64,000 nt of DNA from Sarcomyxa edulis (taxonomy: Eukaryota; Basidiomycota; Agaricomycetes; Agaricales; Mycenaceae). The DNA is taken from NCBI GenBank assembly GCA_009761415.1, contig QUOL01000009.1:744001-808000 (forward strand), given 5' to 3'. The notes under the pieces are model-generated. The model saw only the letters and a list, made by a program, of their open reading frames with translations, did not search any database and was not told where the DNA came from. The position numbers and the translations under genes are program-made. Of the stretch, positions 45,616-57,388 are shown in pieces (within the stretch, counting starts at the first letter, position 1; every line of letters begins with the position of its first letter).

Positions 45616-45915
45616 TTCAAGCTTCACGCACCAACCTCTCTACTTAGAGAAACTTTGAGAGACAATATTTGGTCCCTACATTCGTTGAGATGAACGTTTG
45701 CAGTAAGCGGCCGGGTCTATACGCCGAGCTACCTCCGTGTGTTTCTCTTTGAAATTGGTTCTTCTTCCCCTTTGGTGAGTGATCGTATGGCCGCTCCTCA
45801 GATGGCCATGCCTGGTCTTCGAAACGAATTCGAAAATGCATCATAAGCATATGTCGTTCCGCTGTTATCATGATTCGAAACCACCCCAACTCTGTTCTTG
45901 ACTTCCACCATTGAC

Positions 45916-47263
45916 ATGCGTACGCCCCCCGTCTTCATCCTACTGTGACTGACATTCAGAGGCCTTCCGGTCCACCAGGCCTCATCATTCGTGACGATCC
46001 AACTGCTGTCGGCGAGTACATCGCAGACTACATCTGCAAGCGGTATGTCCAACTTTGTCAAGAATACTTATCTCTGAATCTAGTCTGATATATTTACCAG
46101 CATCAACCACTACGCGCCAACAGCAGAGAATCCATTTGTCTTGGGTCTCCCAACAGGATCTTCGCCTATACCTACTTACAAAGCTCTCATAAAATTGGTT
46201 AAGGATGGGAAACTATCGTGGGTGTTTTCAAATATGATTATCAGTCTACTCGTATCTGACTAGTTCTGGTGGTACAGATTCAAACACGTTGTGACGTTCA
46301 ACATGGATGAATATGTTGGATTGCCCCAGGATCATTCTGAATCCTACCATACGTTCATGTTCAGAGAATTCTTCTCTCACAGTGCGTTGACTATCTCCTT
46401 AGCTGAAACCTTGCTGAAACCAATGACTCATGTCCCGGCTTATGCAGTCGATATCCCTCCTTCTCAAGTCAACATCCTCAATGGAAATGCTAAGGATTTG
46501 ATTGGCGAATGCAATGCCTACGAAGAAAGAATCAAGAAGGCAGGTGGGATCGAACTTTTCCTCGGTGGCATCGGCGAAGATGGGCATATTGCTTTCAATG
46601 AGCCAGGCCAGTCTGGAAATGCATCACATTAAGTCATAGAGACTGATGTTCACTTGTTTTATAGGCTCATCCTTGGCCTCGCGGACCCGCATCAAGACTC
46701 TTGCATACGACACCATTCTCGCCAATGCCCGGTTCTTCAACAACGATATCTCCGCTGTCCCCCGTATGGCCCTGACTGTTGGTGTAGCGACTGTCCTAGA
46801 TAGTAGAGAGGTGCTCGTTGTCGTAACAGGCCAGAGAAAGAGCTTGGCGTTAAGCATGGCTCTCGGTGCGTTGTACTATGATACCAATTTCGTCGTTTTA
46901 TGATTGATCAACGCACAATGCAACAGAACATGGAGTCAATCACTTGGTGTGTTGTGTCTCATTACCCGCACTGTGATAAAATATTGATATAGGTATATGC
47001 TTTTCAGTGGACACTCTCTGCCCTTCAAATGCACCCCTGGGCCCTCATTGTCGTAGATGAGGACGCTACTGCGGGTACGCACATTGTTATACTCAAGATT
47101 GATCCTCCTAACTGTCCCACTGTTAGAACTGCACGTGAAAACCGTGAAATACTTCCGGTCTATCGAGAGGGTACAAGAAGAAGTTGAGCAGAAGCAGGCA
47201 GAGCTAAAGAAGATACACCAGAAACTCGTCGGAGATGAAGGACAGGTCGGGAGTATGGAGTAG
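45916..47263 (+). CDS. nagB: Glucosamine-6-phosphate deaminase
   Basis: This enzyme converts glucosamine-6-phosphate to fructose-6-phosphate and ammonia in amino-sugar (chitin) catabolism, in the cytosol. Exons encode [46 protein letters not shown] (catalytic Asp), [14 protein letters not shown] (Asp, His and Glu of the active site), and SSLASRTR after the next intron. A C-terminal coiled-coil-like tail ([18 protein letters not shown]) follows. All catalytic residues are intact. About 8 exons; the first exon (from 45916) is tentative. Confidence 0.88.
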
Positions 47264-48370
47264 GTGATACATTCTAACTAGGATAAAGGACGGATCTACT
47301 GAAAGAGCCCGGAAACACAGGCATATGTAAACTTATGGTGGCATAGATATGTACTTGTATATGACCTCAATGTAACATCATGGGTATGTTGTTGAATCAA
47401 TATAGATCTATATCTCCCACAGGGCGGGCCTACTGGCGATTGAAAGCTCTGCTCGTGATTCTACATACGTTATGAGTATTAGAGTGAGTAAGATGGTTTG
47501 ATCATTTGCCTACTGAGCGCATGTTCAACGCCACACCAGTCTGAACACGCATAAGTATCTTATACGTCTAATTTGTTATATTTCCAGCAAGCTTTGTGTA
47601 GACATGGGTTATTTCGGATACCCTACATACACTTCAGCTCCTGGAATTGACATGAGTTGAGTTTTGGAGAGGCCCCCACTGGCACTGGTGTCACCGTCTG
47701 CAGAAGCTCGCGTAAGACTTTCGACGCGACGTAGATCACGTGACAATGATATTCCCAGTCTGGACAGGTCTGGACTCTGGAGACTGCCAATCCCAAGCCA
47801 ATCCCCTGCCTTCTCTGACCCTTCTGCTCGATCACCTTAGACGGGACTCCAGTCGACTTTCTGTGGCATCAAACCATCAGAGCTTGCCAGTATGGGCCGA
47901 CCAAGCAGCAAAAGTCTCACAGAATCTCATCTAAACTCATTGACCATCTTCGGACGATTTCTCCCGGCAAATCGTGACTTTGTCTCTGCAGGCGGTACCA
48001 GCATACATATTGATTCACTCGAGCGTCGTGCATTTCCAGTAAAGAGAAGGCAGTGGATGATAGACGCAACGCCCGGAATGACCGAACAATTGGGGTGTGT
48101 GAGATCTATAATTAGTCTTTTGTAACAGTGCCATCAAGGAGCCTGTCGAGCTGCCCGACTACAACGACTTGTACTGCGCCAATCGCCTTTTTTTGTACGT
48201 GGCTGTCCCCCACGACTGGCATATTTATTTCCAGATCACCAATCGAGCTCGAGGCTGTCTAGTGAGAACGACCACACCTGAACGACCTACTTTGACGACA
48301 AATCGCGACAGTATACGATCACGACCATAACGGTTTCATACCTTTAACTATTACCGTAAACATATCCCCG
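47264..48370. other. Intergenic
   Basis: Short open frames only (for example 47892-48125 plus, 47623-47835 minus). No recognisable gene. Confidence 0.4.
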
Positions 48371-51300
48371 ATGGCTACCGAACAAGAGTCGGAGCGCCCT
48401 TTCAGCCAAGGATCGGCACGTTTTCGCGAATCTACGCATCTTATACCGACGCCTGGGACCGATGGGGCACCAAAGAGACCCAGACGATATGTGCGTGCTA
48501 TGGCTCGGTCCAAACCTGCGTCGGACATTGCTGAATACAGGCCCTCTAGGAACCTCTCATCATGCATCTGGCCGTGGTGCTCGTTGTGTCAGTGTTGATG
48601 ATTGCTTTCGGCATAGGATTGGAGGTTGCGTTGGACATTTCTCAAAAACGCGGGGGTGAGCAAGTGGTTCGAACCTTATACATCAGCACAGTCACTCAGG
48701 GGATACGGAATCATAGGTTTCAAGGTCCCAGAGCAAAATGTTTTCGCGTTCGCGTCGGCCCAGTTTCTGCTGGCGAGTACTATCAATCTGGTCTGAAATT
48801 TGTTTCCTGATATGACTTCCATCTTGTAGTCGTTCTTTCCGACCCTCCTCAGTGCGTATAGTAGTTTGTTGCGCTGTGTGCTCTCTTGACATGCATATGT
48901 TCGGGGTATAGTCATACCGGTTGCATACCTTTGGCGAGAGATGGACTGGATGCTCAGATGGTATCAGGTACGCTCGTATTGCGGACTTGCCTGGCTCGAA
49001 AGCAATGCCCACCTTATATCATAGCCCTACGTAGTCCTCTCTCGTGGAAATGCAATAGCAGCTGAGAGTATCCTTCTAGATTACGTAGGCTTCCCATTCT
49101 CCCTTCAGAAACCACAACCAGCGCGCTGACTACTCGCACTGCTATACAGATCGCATTGGGGTACGAGCGCTCATACAGATCCAGAATCGACGCTAACAGT
49201 TGATCTATATATAGCACTTCGTTCACTCTCTGGCACTCCGTCAGTGCTCTAGTGCCCTCTGAGTTTTGTCATTGCCTTATTTTTGTCTTGTTTGAATGCA
49301 GATGAAACACAAACACCGTCTTATATTCTACAGCGCTCTCAGTGCTGCGGCTACATACCTATTTCAGCCTCTGGCAGGCAGTATCTTCCAGTTGGGGACA
49401 TTTTCGCAAGTTTATTGTCAGTGATATTCTTCTACTCAAATGCGTTCCGAATTCGTTTGACGCTTCCATCTATAGACTCTACGGCGACTAGCATCCGTAC
49501 CATTGGTCTCGCACCCGACATAGATCAATTGAATGCCTTCGTCGCTGCCGCAGGGGTTCGTAGTTCTCTTATCTCATGCACTCCTGTTTGACTTGCTAAT
49601 CAGTCATTCGGTAATTTTCATAGTTCGCAGAAGCTGCAGGTAAGCTCTTTGCTTATTTTGAACGGTGGAAAACACTTAGTGTGGGGTTTGAATTGGAAAG
49701 TGTACAACAATTTGTCTGACCCGAGCTTCGTTCAGCAAGGTACGTCGACTGCCTCTCAACTGCTCGTCAATCATAGTGCATCCCCACTTAAATCATGTTT
49801 CTTTCTCCGATAGGATGGGCTACCGCTAGTATGGATCACTCTTCTCGGCTATCTCGAATGTTCTGAAATTGATAATGCGTTCTTTCTGTAGTCTTCACGT
49901 TCCCAGAAAACCCGATTCTGAACGGATCGATGACTGTTAATACCACAGGAGTCCAGACGTCTACAAATTGTCATAACCCAGCCTCTATGAGTTTAGATAC
50001 GATCGCGGGGAATTCGAGTAGTGTAGTAATCAATGCCACTAGTGTGGAGGGTTGCACAAGGGTTTTGACGGTCGATGTCTCGGTGCGTTGAGCTACCTTC
50101 AGGTCCTGGAGGCATATTCCTCAATGCCCGCTACTTCATCCTCAGGTGGCCAGTCAGCAATATGGGGTTGTGAATGTGACATGTAATGGGGGACCGACAA
50201 ATGGGACGTTCCAACCTGTCATGTTCTGTGAGTCTCAAATTCCTAGTCAGCAATGACCTCACGGATTGACCACTCCCATCTGCTAGGGTTCTACCATCTC
50301 CGAGACTCTGACAGTAGTCCCGAAGCCAAAACGGTATTTTGCACACCTACAATCGAGATATTCAACGTAATGGCGACCGCAAACCTAAACAACGGGTCAT
50401 TGGCGAATGTAACCACACTCACTGGATACACCACTGCCAATAATGTCACGGGAGCACCGTTAAATGGTCAGGCATTCAATGGGTGAGTGTTTAAGCTCAC
50501 ATGTGTACCTTTATCGATGGGGTGCTTACTGCTAAATCGCACCAGAGTAATATTTGACCCAAATCCGAACCCATTTATTCAGGCTCGTGCTGTGGCCGTT
50601 AACTCTGGGGTTCCGGGCGCTATCTTTCGCTTTGCTTCGCAGTTTGAATCAGGGCTTCAGAGTTTCTTCGATCTTCCCTCTGGATTTTTGGATGCGACTA
50701 CAAGTGTTTATGTGAGATACATAAATATATATAACTGCGAGAACAATCATAAGAACCCTATACTGACTCTCATTGGATGGGATGTAGACTCAGCACCTCT
50801 CGCTCGTGGCAAAATCGATATACTTCGTGCCAGCCAATCAAGAGCTTTCTGCGCGGATGGTCGCTCTCCAGACAAGACTTCGGATCAAGTACGCTGTTCA
50901 TCTCACACTTCGTTCTTGTGTATCTTACGTATTCTACATAGCCCGCTGGCTGGACACGCTCTCGCTTTTGTCCTTTTCCTCGTAGGCCTTACTGGACTCT
51001 TCATTCACCTACTTTCTCGCCAGGCCAGGCGTCAGGTCTGGCTCACTAGTCCTCCGGGCTCTATAGCTGCTATCGTTTCTCTCACGTCACGTTCTGGATT
51101 TGGGGAGCTGCTCCTGCCTTACGATGATGAAAAAACGATGAAAAAGAAGCTTTCGGAATTCAGGTTTAGGCTGGACAGAAGGACGGGTGCCATTCTGGCA
51201 GAGGACCTGCAAGAGGGTATAAACATGGACATGGGAAGACAGGGTGGCAGGGACGATGCGATGATGTCGTTACTTGGGAAAGGTCCAACCTCTGAGCATT

Positions 51301-51386
51301 CTTTGAGCTCGACGAATTACGCTATGCAGGCCGCTTCCGGGTACCCACCGTGGCAGTTCAAAACTCCTTACGACGTCGATCCATGA
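48371..51386 (+). CDS. DUF3433-type multi-pass membrane protein
   Basis: Multi-exon. The N-terminus MATEQESERPFSQGSARF is cytosolic and disordered. It is followed by a first membrane segment (LAVVLVVSVLMIAFGIGLEV), then FKVPEQNVFAFASAQF, then the block PYVVLSRGNAIAAESILLDY that is diagnostic of this fungal family. A long extracellular region with many Asn-Thr/Ser sites is split over several small exons (49.2-50.8 kb). The last part has another membrane helix (ALAFVLFLVGLTGLFIHLLS), then GSIAAIVSLTSRSGFGELLL and the Asp/Arg-rich tail with RLDRRTGAI. The function of the family is unknown; a plasma-membrane or wall-facing role is likely. Confidence 0.75.
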
Positions 51387-52764
51387 GGCGGTTTTTCCAT
51401 CTCTAAATTTCGATTTCTTGTTGCGTTTATATCTTCTTCTTGTCATGTGTATCTAGAAGCTACTTCTCATTGTTGCCAGGAACCTCGGACAAACGTGCTC
51501 ATATCTTCGTTGTGTACTTGCTTTGTGAATCCAATTCTTTCTTGCGGCATGCGGTCGTATCCCGTCAAAAGTAGAGTTCCGACCGTAAGACATTGTTCAA
51601 GCCATATACGTGCTTTGTTCCGCCGTGTTTCTCATCATCTAGTAGCGTAATGTACAGAGCCTCGATCATAGCCAGACTGGGATTTGGCCAACTCAGGATC
51701 CGGATACTGAGTATACAGGGTCCAAAGGCATACGCGAGGCAGTGACCGTGAGTTGCTCTAACCAATCAGATAACATGTGGGCGAAAGACATGTGAAGCCA
51801 ACGGAAGGTCGTCCACTCGGAGTCCAGCTACGAGTGGCCAATCAAGCTGAGGGGGGACGATGTAGCGGAGATTAGCACCCGCGTGTATGAGAGATGAGTA
51901 AAAAAGACCAAATGGCGAGGGGAAAGATAAAATATCACCATATAGCGGTGACGGATTGTCGGTTTTTGAAATGGCGGGTCCGATGACATCGCCAAAGATA
52001 TCTGTAGAACTACGCAATATCAGACTGCAACACAAACTGTGAACGCGACACAAATGATGAATGCTTAGCCATATTATCGGTATGCGACTCCCCAATATGG
52101 GTTGCATGCGTTACGCGTCGTACGCGCCTCCTTCTTTCGGTGTGATCGTTCGAACATGACTATCTGGAGAAAAAGCACATATAATCGCGTAGACTATAGC
52201 GCGCTCTAAGTCTCAGTATAAAATGAGCTCTGGAACTGCTGTATGAATGGTGGGTTCTCGTTATAGAAAAAAAATCCCACTGAACAGCAATTGCGGTCAC
52301 CTCTGTCCTTTGCAGCTCTATCCCCATTTTCCGATGGTCAGCTGACAGAGATCATCCCTCTTTGCTTAAGAGCTTCACTGCGATTTACAGCTATAGGATC
52401 CGAGGCATCTTAAATTGCAAGCAACGCGGGAGTTGTGCGGTCGACGGTCTGCCTCCGAAGAAAATAGAAGTGATCATGTTATAATTCGTGGTATAGCCAG
52501 AAAGTGAATAGAGAGAAGCTCACTCGGAACAACCCTAAATCACACGGAGCATCGTGGAAGTTAGGGACGGAGCAAACACTTCTTTTGTGAGATATGTCAA
52601 AATTTCAGGGTGGAGTATTGACCAGTAAGAATACACCTCCAAGATAATTTGGTAAGAGTAGGGACCTGGAAGGTATATAAGCAGAAAGCTAAACCACCGA
52701 TCTTCAGTCGAACGGCATCCAACGTTCTACTAACATCCTCGAGATCAGATCACTGCTCACCCAC
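51387..52764. other. Intergenic, hydrophobin promoter
   Basis: No convincing gene; a 113-codon minus frame at 51766-52107 lacks support. TATATAA at about 52674-52680 lies some 85 bp upstream of the first hydrophobin ATG. Confidence 0.45.
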
Positions 52765-53198
52765 CATGCGCGTCTCGTCCCTCTTTGCGCTTAGTCTCCC
52801 TCTCCTTGCTGCTGCCACGGCTCTTCCCCGCCAGAGCCAATGTGACACTGGGTCAATCCAGTGCTGCAACTCTGTTCAAGCTGTTCGTAGAGTAAACACG
52901 ATCATCCCATTCGAAAGACTTACTCACTTTCGTATAGGCGAGCAGCGGCGGTCTTCTCGGTCTTCTTCTCGGTCTTCTTGGCCTCGTCCTAGACCCTAAC
53001 GTTCAAGTCGGGGTGACCTGCTCCCCTATCACCGTCATTGGTGCCGGTGGAACCAGTTGCACTCAAGAGCCTGTTTGCTGCGAGAACAACCAATTTGTTG
53101 GTGTAGACCATATATCTCGACCGTCACATGCTAACTGTGCCTTCTTATAGAACGGAGTCGTTGCTATCGGCTGTTCCCCTATCAATATCAACCTTTGA
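52765..53198 (+). CDS. Class I hydrophobin 1
   Basis: A secreted, small amphipathic coat protein that assembles at air-water interfaces on aerial hyphae. Signal peptide [20 protein letters not shown]. Three exons, spliced to give the eight-cysteine pattern C-x6-CC, C, C-x5-[14 protein letters not shown], then [24 protein letters not shown], and [11 protein letters not shown] at the stop. A Gly/Leu repeat ([16 protein letters not shown]) precedes the third Cys, as usual in class I. A similar gene lies 0.9 kb downstream in the same orientation. Confidence 0.9.
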
Positions 53199-54139
53199 GG
53201 GGATCGAGAGCAATATAGTCCGAGACGAGGGTATCAGTCGTGATTCAATATAGTTACTTATCGTTCGTTACGATCTCGAAATATGCATATGCGACATTCA
53301 CTGGTACAAGGATGTCAGTCAAGGAAAATTTGAGTACAGAGTCTTACCAAGTGGCAATAGTTGATCGCAATGTCAAAGTCAAACCCTTACCTCACAAGAG
53401 GATCAGACAAGGATCGGCTTGGAACCATGGAAGGATTCGAGAATCGAGAATCGAGATCAAATTCAGGTAAGTAGTGTGACGAAAGTTGCGAAGGTCACAC
53501 ATCTCGTGCCAGGGTGAGGCTGATGCCCTTGGAATCAAAGTGTGACAAACATCCCACTGAAATCAAACCGAAATTACCGAAATCTGCCGAAATCAAATTC
53601 CGTTCCTGTCATCCGACTGTCATCCGTATCCAAGAAAAACAGAGCAAAAGTTCATCGGTGGGACTGCTAGTTTTCGATGTTGCTAAACTGCGGAATTCAC
53701 GCTGATTATATCAGGATTCCCCAGCCCCGATGCTTGAGATTCCGTTCGACCTGGAAAGCTCGGCAGGGACCGCGATTGGGAATCATACCTGTAGGCTCAA
53801 TGATGATTACCACTTTTCTCATGCGTGTCAGGAAGTTTGAGTATATTCTGATGTGTTGTCTTATTCCAGGGAACTCGTCATGGGAGCGTGAAACTATCTG
53901 ATGCAAAAGACTTCGAGCATCCAGAGGCTAGGCTGCCAAATTAAGTAACAAACATACGGCGGTTCATACTCATGCCTCAAGACAGGCCCTTCTTCAGTCT
54001 GTCATGAAGCTTTCACGGGATGATCATGCGGTAATCCCACACTCTCTCCGAGTCGACCGACCGGTAGGATGGCTCGGTACAAAAGCACAATGGATCTCAA
54101 GTCGAACGAGTACTAGAGTACCCCCTCTCTGCTGTCAGA
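53199..54139. other. Intergenic between hydrophobins
   Basis: Purine-rich stretches with repeated GAAATCAAA words near 53550-53600. No gene seen. Confidence 0.4.
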
Positions 54140-54730
54140 ATGTTTCATCGTGCGTCTAGTGCGATCATACTCTACGTCGTCGCTCTCTGCGCTCTCTTGG
54201 CGGCCGCCACAATCATTCCGGCCACTGAGACAGTCACCGTGACTATAACTGCAGTACGTGCTTGCATCGCGATCTTGTCTCTCCATCAACGCTCAATTCT
54301 TTTGTCTATTAAGACTGCTCCAGGTGCTACTGCTGAACCTGCCAGCCAATGCAACGCAGGAAACCTCCAATGCTGCACTGCTGTAGAGAGGGTAATGTTA
54401 TCTCATCGCACACTCGATGATTCAGAGCGTCTGATTCGTCGCAACTGCTTTCGATTGTAGGCCGATAGCAGTCTCGTCGGACAAATTCTTGGTCTCTTGG
54501 GCGTTGTTCTCGAGACCGTCGAGGGCCTGGTCGGAATCACTTGTGTACCGATTGATATATTGGGAATCGGCCAAAGTGCAACATGTCTCAATCAACCAGT
54601 TTGTTGTGAGAACAACGATTTTGTAGGTCTTAAATGAATCTACGTTGACATTCTTCGTAATAACAATTATCGTTGCCCTTAGAGTGGACTCATCGCTATC
54701 GGTTGTGTGCCTATTATCATAAATCTGTAG
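54140..54730 (+). CDS. Class I hydrophobin 2
   Basis: Paralogue of the preceding hydrophobin. Signal peptide MFHRASSAIILYVVALCALL followed by a Thr/Val-rich spacer. Four exons. Cysteine pattern QCNAGNLQCCTAVER, then VGITCVP, ATCLNQPVCCENNDF, and AIGCVPIIINL at the stop, that is, eight cysteines with class I spacing. The last intron falls in the same place as in hydrophobin 1 (after ENN[QD]F), which supports tandem duplication. It is probably expressed in aerial structures, by analogy with the family. Confidence 0.88.
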
Positions 54731-56628
54731 GACGGTGGCACATCGTGGCCTGCTTTCTATGTGGTCGGAAGGAATATAGGGCTGTTAGTTCAATCGTGAT
54801 TCTCGGTAATGACAATTGATCTCTTTGGTATGCATATAGCTGGAGCATCATAATCATCTTGCGAGATATATCAAGAACCTCGCGACGCCTGAGTGACAAG
54901 TGACAAGAGAAGCTATACTATAAGGCTTGCAACTATGGATATCAGCCGGAGGCCGAAGATTCAGCACCATAGGGAACACCACCGTGGGTTCAGATGGCAC
55001 CACCAAGCAAGAACCCAGAGAGGCACAAGGTAGTATAGGTACCTCTTCCTTGATGGTCCGTCTGTAGACGTATCACAAGTATGTCGCGGTTTCGGTGAAT
55101 GCATGTTACCGGAGTACAACCTCTGGAAATATTCAAACAAATATAGAGTGGAGCCTCACTTAATTCTTGTGGTAATCTGTTCCGAAGGAAGACCAAGAAT
55201 AGAAGTCTCAAGACAGTTCTACTGAGTATGGCTCACCGGGGCACTGCAAAGAAGCATCGGGATCTTCTTGTCGACCAGGTACACACTCATATTGACACCG
55301 AAACGGTGTTGATCGAATACAGGACCCGAATATGGATTTCATATTCAAAATGAAACATGGTAGATTTGGTCCCGTATTAACATACAAGGATGGTTCAGCC
55401 GATAGCTCGATAAAAATCGTCATGACAGATCTATCTGATGCGCAGGGGCCTACCGCTGGATGTGGGGAGAGAAGTCATCGAATCGGATACGTAGAGCCAT
55501 CCAACCGCCATTGGCATAAGGTACCTGGGAAGACAAGCCGAATTCATAGACGAATCGAAGGGAGACAAGGGGGACGACGCAGCATACATATATAGTAGGG
55601 GCGCGGCTAGGTGTGTTTCATCTCGGGTACATCCTTCGAAGGCTAGATTCTTTAGACTGGCACTTTGTGCAAGGAACGCGGAGATCAAGTCGTTGAATCA
55701 CGAGGACTGCATACGCACGACGTCGTGTGAAGCGCGGATAAATAGGGACAGGTTGAAATGAAGAATGGCAAAAAACGTGCAAAAGTCATCGAGTTATGTT
55801 ATTCCCGAGGAGACCGAGGGTAAAATTTCAGACCAAGACAGATGAAGTCTCTAGACCTTCGTCCAGAGGCTCCAACAAGAGTTGGAGTGTCCTCGAGCTA
55901 GGTACTTATGGACTTCCGTATAGAGGAATGCCGGCACAGCGCTATTCCGCGAGACCTACAGAAGCGAGGTCCAACGTTCATTACAGCGTGAGTAGTTCAA
56001 GCATGAGGCAGAAATATATTGACATACCGAAGAAGTTGGAGCATCAGTCAAACATTGACTGTCCCACCGAGGGACATATTGAAGTAGGCAACAATTCGAG
56101 TGGGAGCATACTTGCGGTAGCATCCAAGACAGTACGGCAACATCTTTTTCCAGTCATGAGGTAGCAAAGACCTTGTGAGATGGAGAACACCAATCCGATG
56201 ATGCATCCGAGTGAGGAGCACGAACAAAGGACTCGGAGACTCTGCTTGCAATATGTTTGATGAATTGTTAATCCGAGGTGGGAATAGAAATTCTGCCGGC
56301 GGTCGATTGGGAAGCTTGAGAAAATCAATGGGTGGGGATAGAATATACAATTCAGTGCCAGAGACGGGCCATGAGATCTGCAAAGGAATTAATTTAGCAG
56401 TGTATGGACCTCCTAGACCCTTGGCCAGACGCATACTAAAGCAGTCTGGATGTCTGGATCAAAAATATGTCCGATATATGAGCCATCAAGAGCACCTAGC
56501 TTGCAGACACCGCGAACGATGAGGAAGAGGTCAAGTCGCGTCTTTACCATCGGGCAGCCTGTGAATCTCAGCCACCCGGCTAGTATTGAAGCCCAGTGAA
56601 AAAACCGTACAATTATAGACCGATCGAA

Positions 56629-56688
56629 ACAATTATTTACGGAATCCGGAAATATCTGTAAATTTTGCCGTTTTCCGTAAATAATTGT
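56629..56688. repeat. 15-bp inverted repeat plus third copy
   Basis: ACAATTATTTACGGA at 56629-56643 is the exact reverse complement of TCCGTAAATAATTGT at 56674-56688 (30-bp spacer). ACAATTATTTAC occurs again near 56740, and a related ACAATTATAG near 56610. It may be a decayed small transposon or a hairpin. Confidence 0.65.
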
Positions 56689-56759
56689 ACGAGAAAACAG
56701 ATATTCACGGATAAATCGGGTGCATTAACGGATCGCTTTACAATTATTTACAGCCTGGT

Positions 56760-56960
56760 CTCGATACCTCCTGCCCGCCACCCTGCCCTTCCAGCTGCCC
56801 CCTCGCTCCGCCCCCTGCTAGCTCCCTCCCCTCCCCCGCTCCCGCTCCTCCAGGTGCTTCCATTGCCCCGCCCCCTACTCCTACTCCTACTCCCACTCCA
56901 CTGCTGCTGCTGCTGCTGCTGTCTGTCGCTCCTCCTTCCTCTCTTCCTCCTGCTCCCCAC
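56760..56960. repeat. Pyrimidine-rich low-complexity tract with CTG repeat
   Basis: CCT/CTC-rich DNA including seven consecutive CTG triplets near 56900. It is the source of spurious Ser/Leu/Pro frames on both strands. Confidence 0.8.
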
Positions 56961-57388
56961 TGATCGTAGTAGTGTGTATTGAATAGACTGTGAAAGCTGT
57001 ATATCAAGCATTGGCATCGTTAGTTGGACAATATGGCCATCAAAACAATTGAAACATACTGAGAACGATAGAAATAGAGTAACAGTGGATCTAGAGAATA
57101 AACCGTCAATAGCAAATTCACATCCGATAAGCAGAGAAATCATACCGGCGTGCAAAGACCTGATGAGACACGAAAATGAACGAAAGTTAACCGAAGGAGA
57201 GAGCATGAAGTTTGGGGAATAGCTCACTTGTAGCCGAGGGAGTAACGAGACCTAGGGATCTCTGGTCAGTAAGAGAGGTTTGCGTCAGGTTGCTAGTACT
57301 CGTACCTATCAATAAACCGTGCAAGAGCGAGACTGCTGGAAGTGTTCATCAGTCAGGATGAGAAAAGTCTCGAGACTGACGACGCTAC

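Larger units (their letters stand above)
54731..57388. other. Gene-poor stretch
   Basis: Open frames at 55332-55595 and 55796-56164 have no recognisable product and no clear splice partners. The stretch includes the inverted repeat at 56629-56688 and pyrimidine-rich low-complexity DNA at 56760-56960. Confidence 0.4.

Noticed and set aside
56744..57227. Ser/Gly/Arg-rich minus-strand frames
   Set aside because: They arise from pyrimidine-rich low-complexity DNA and a CTG microsatellite.
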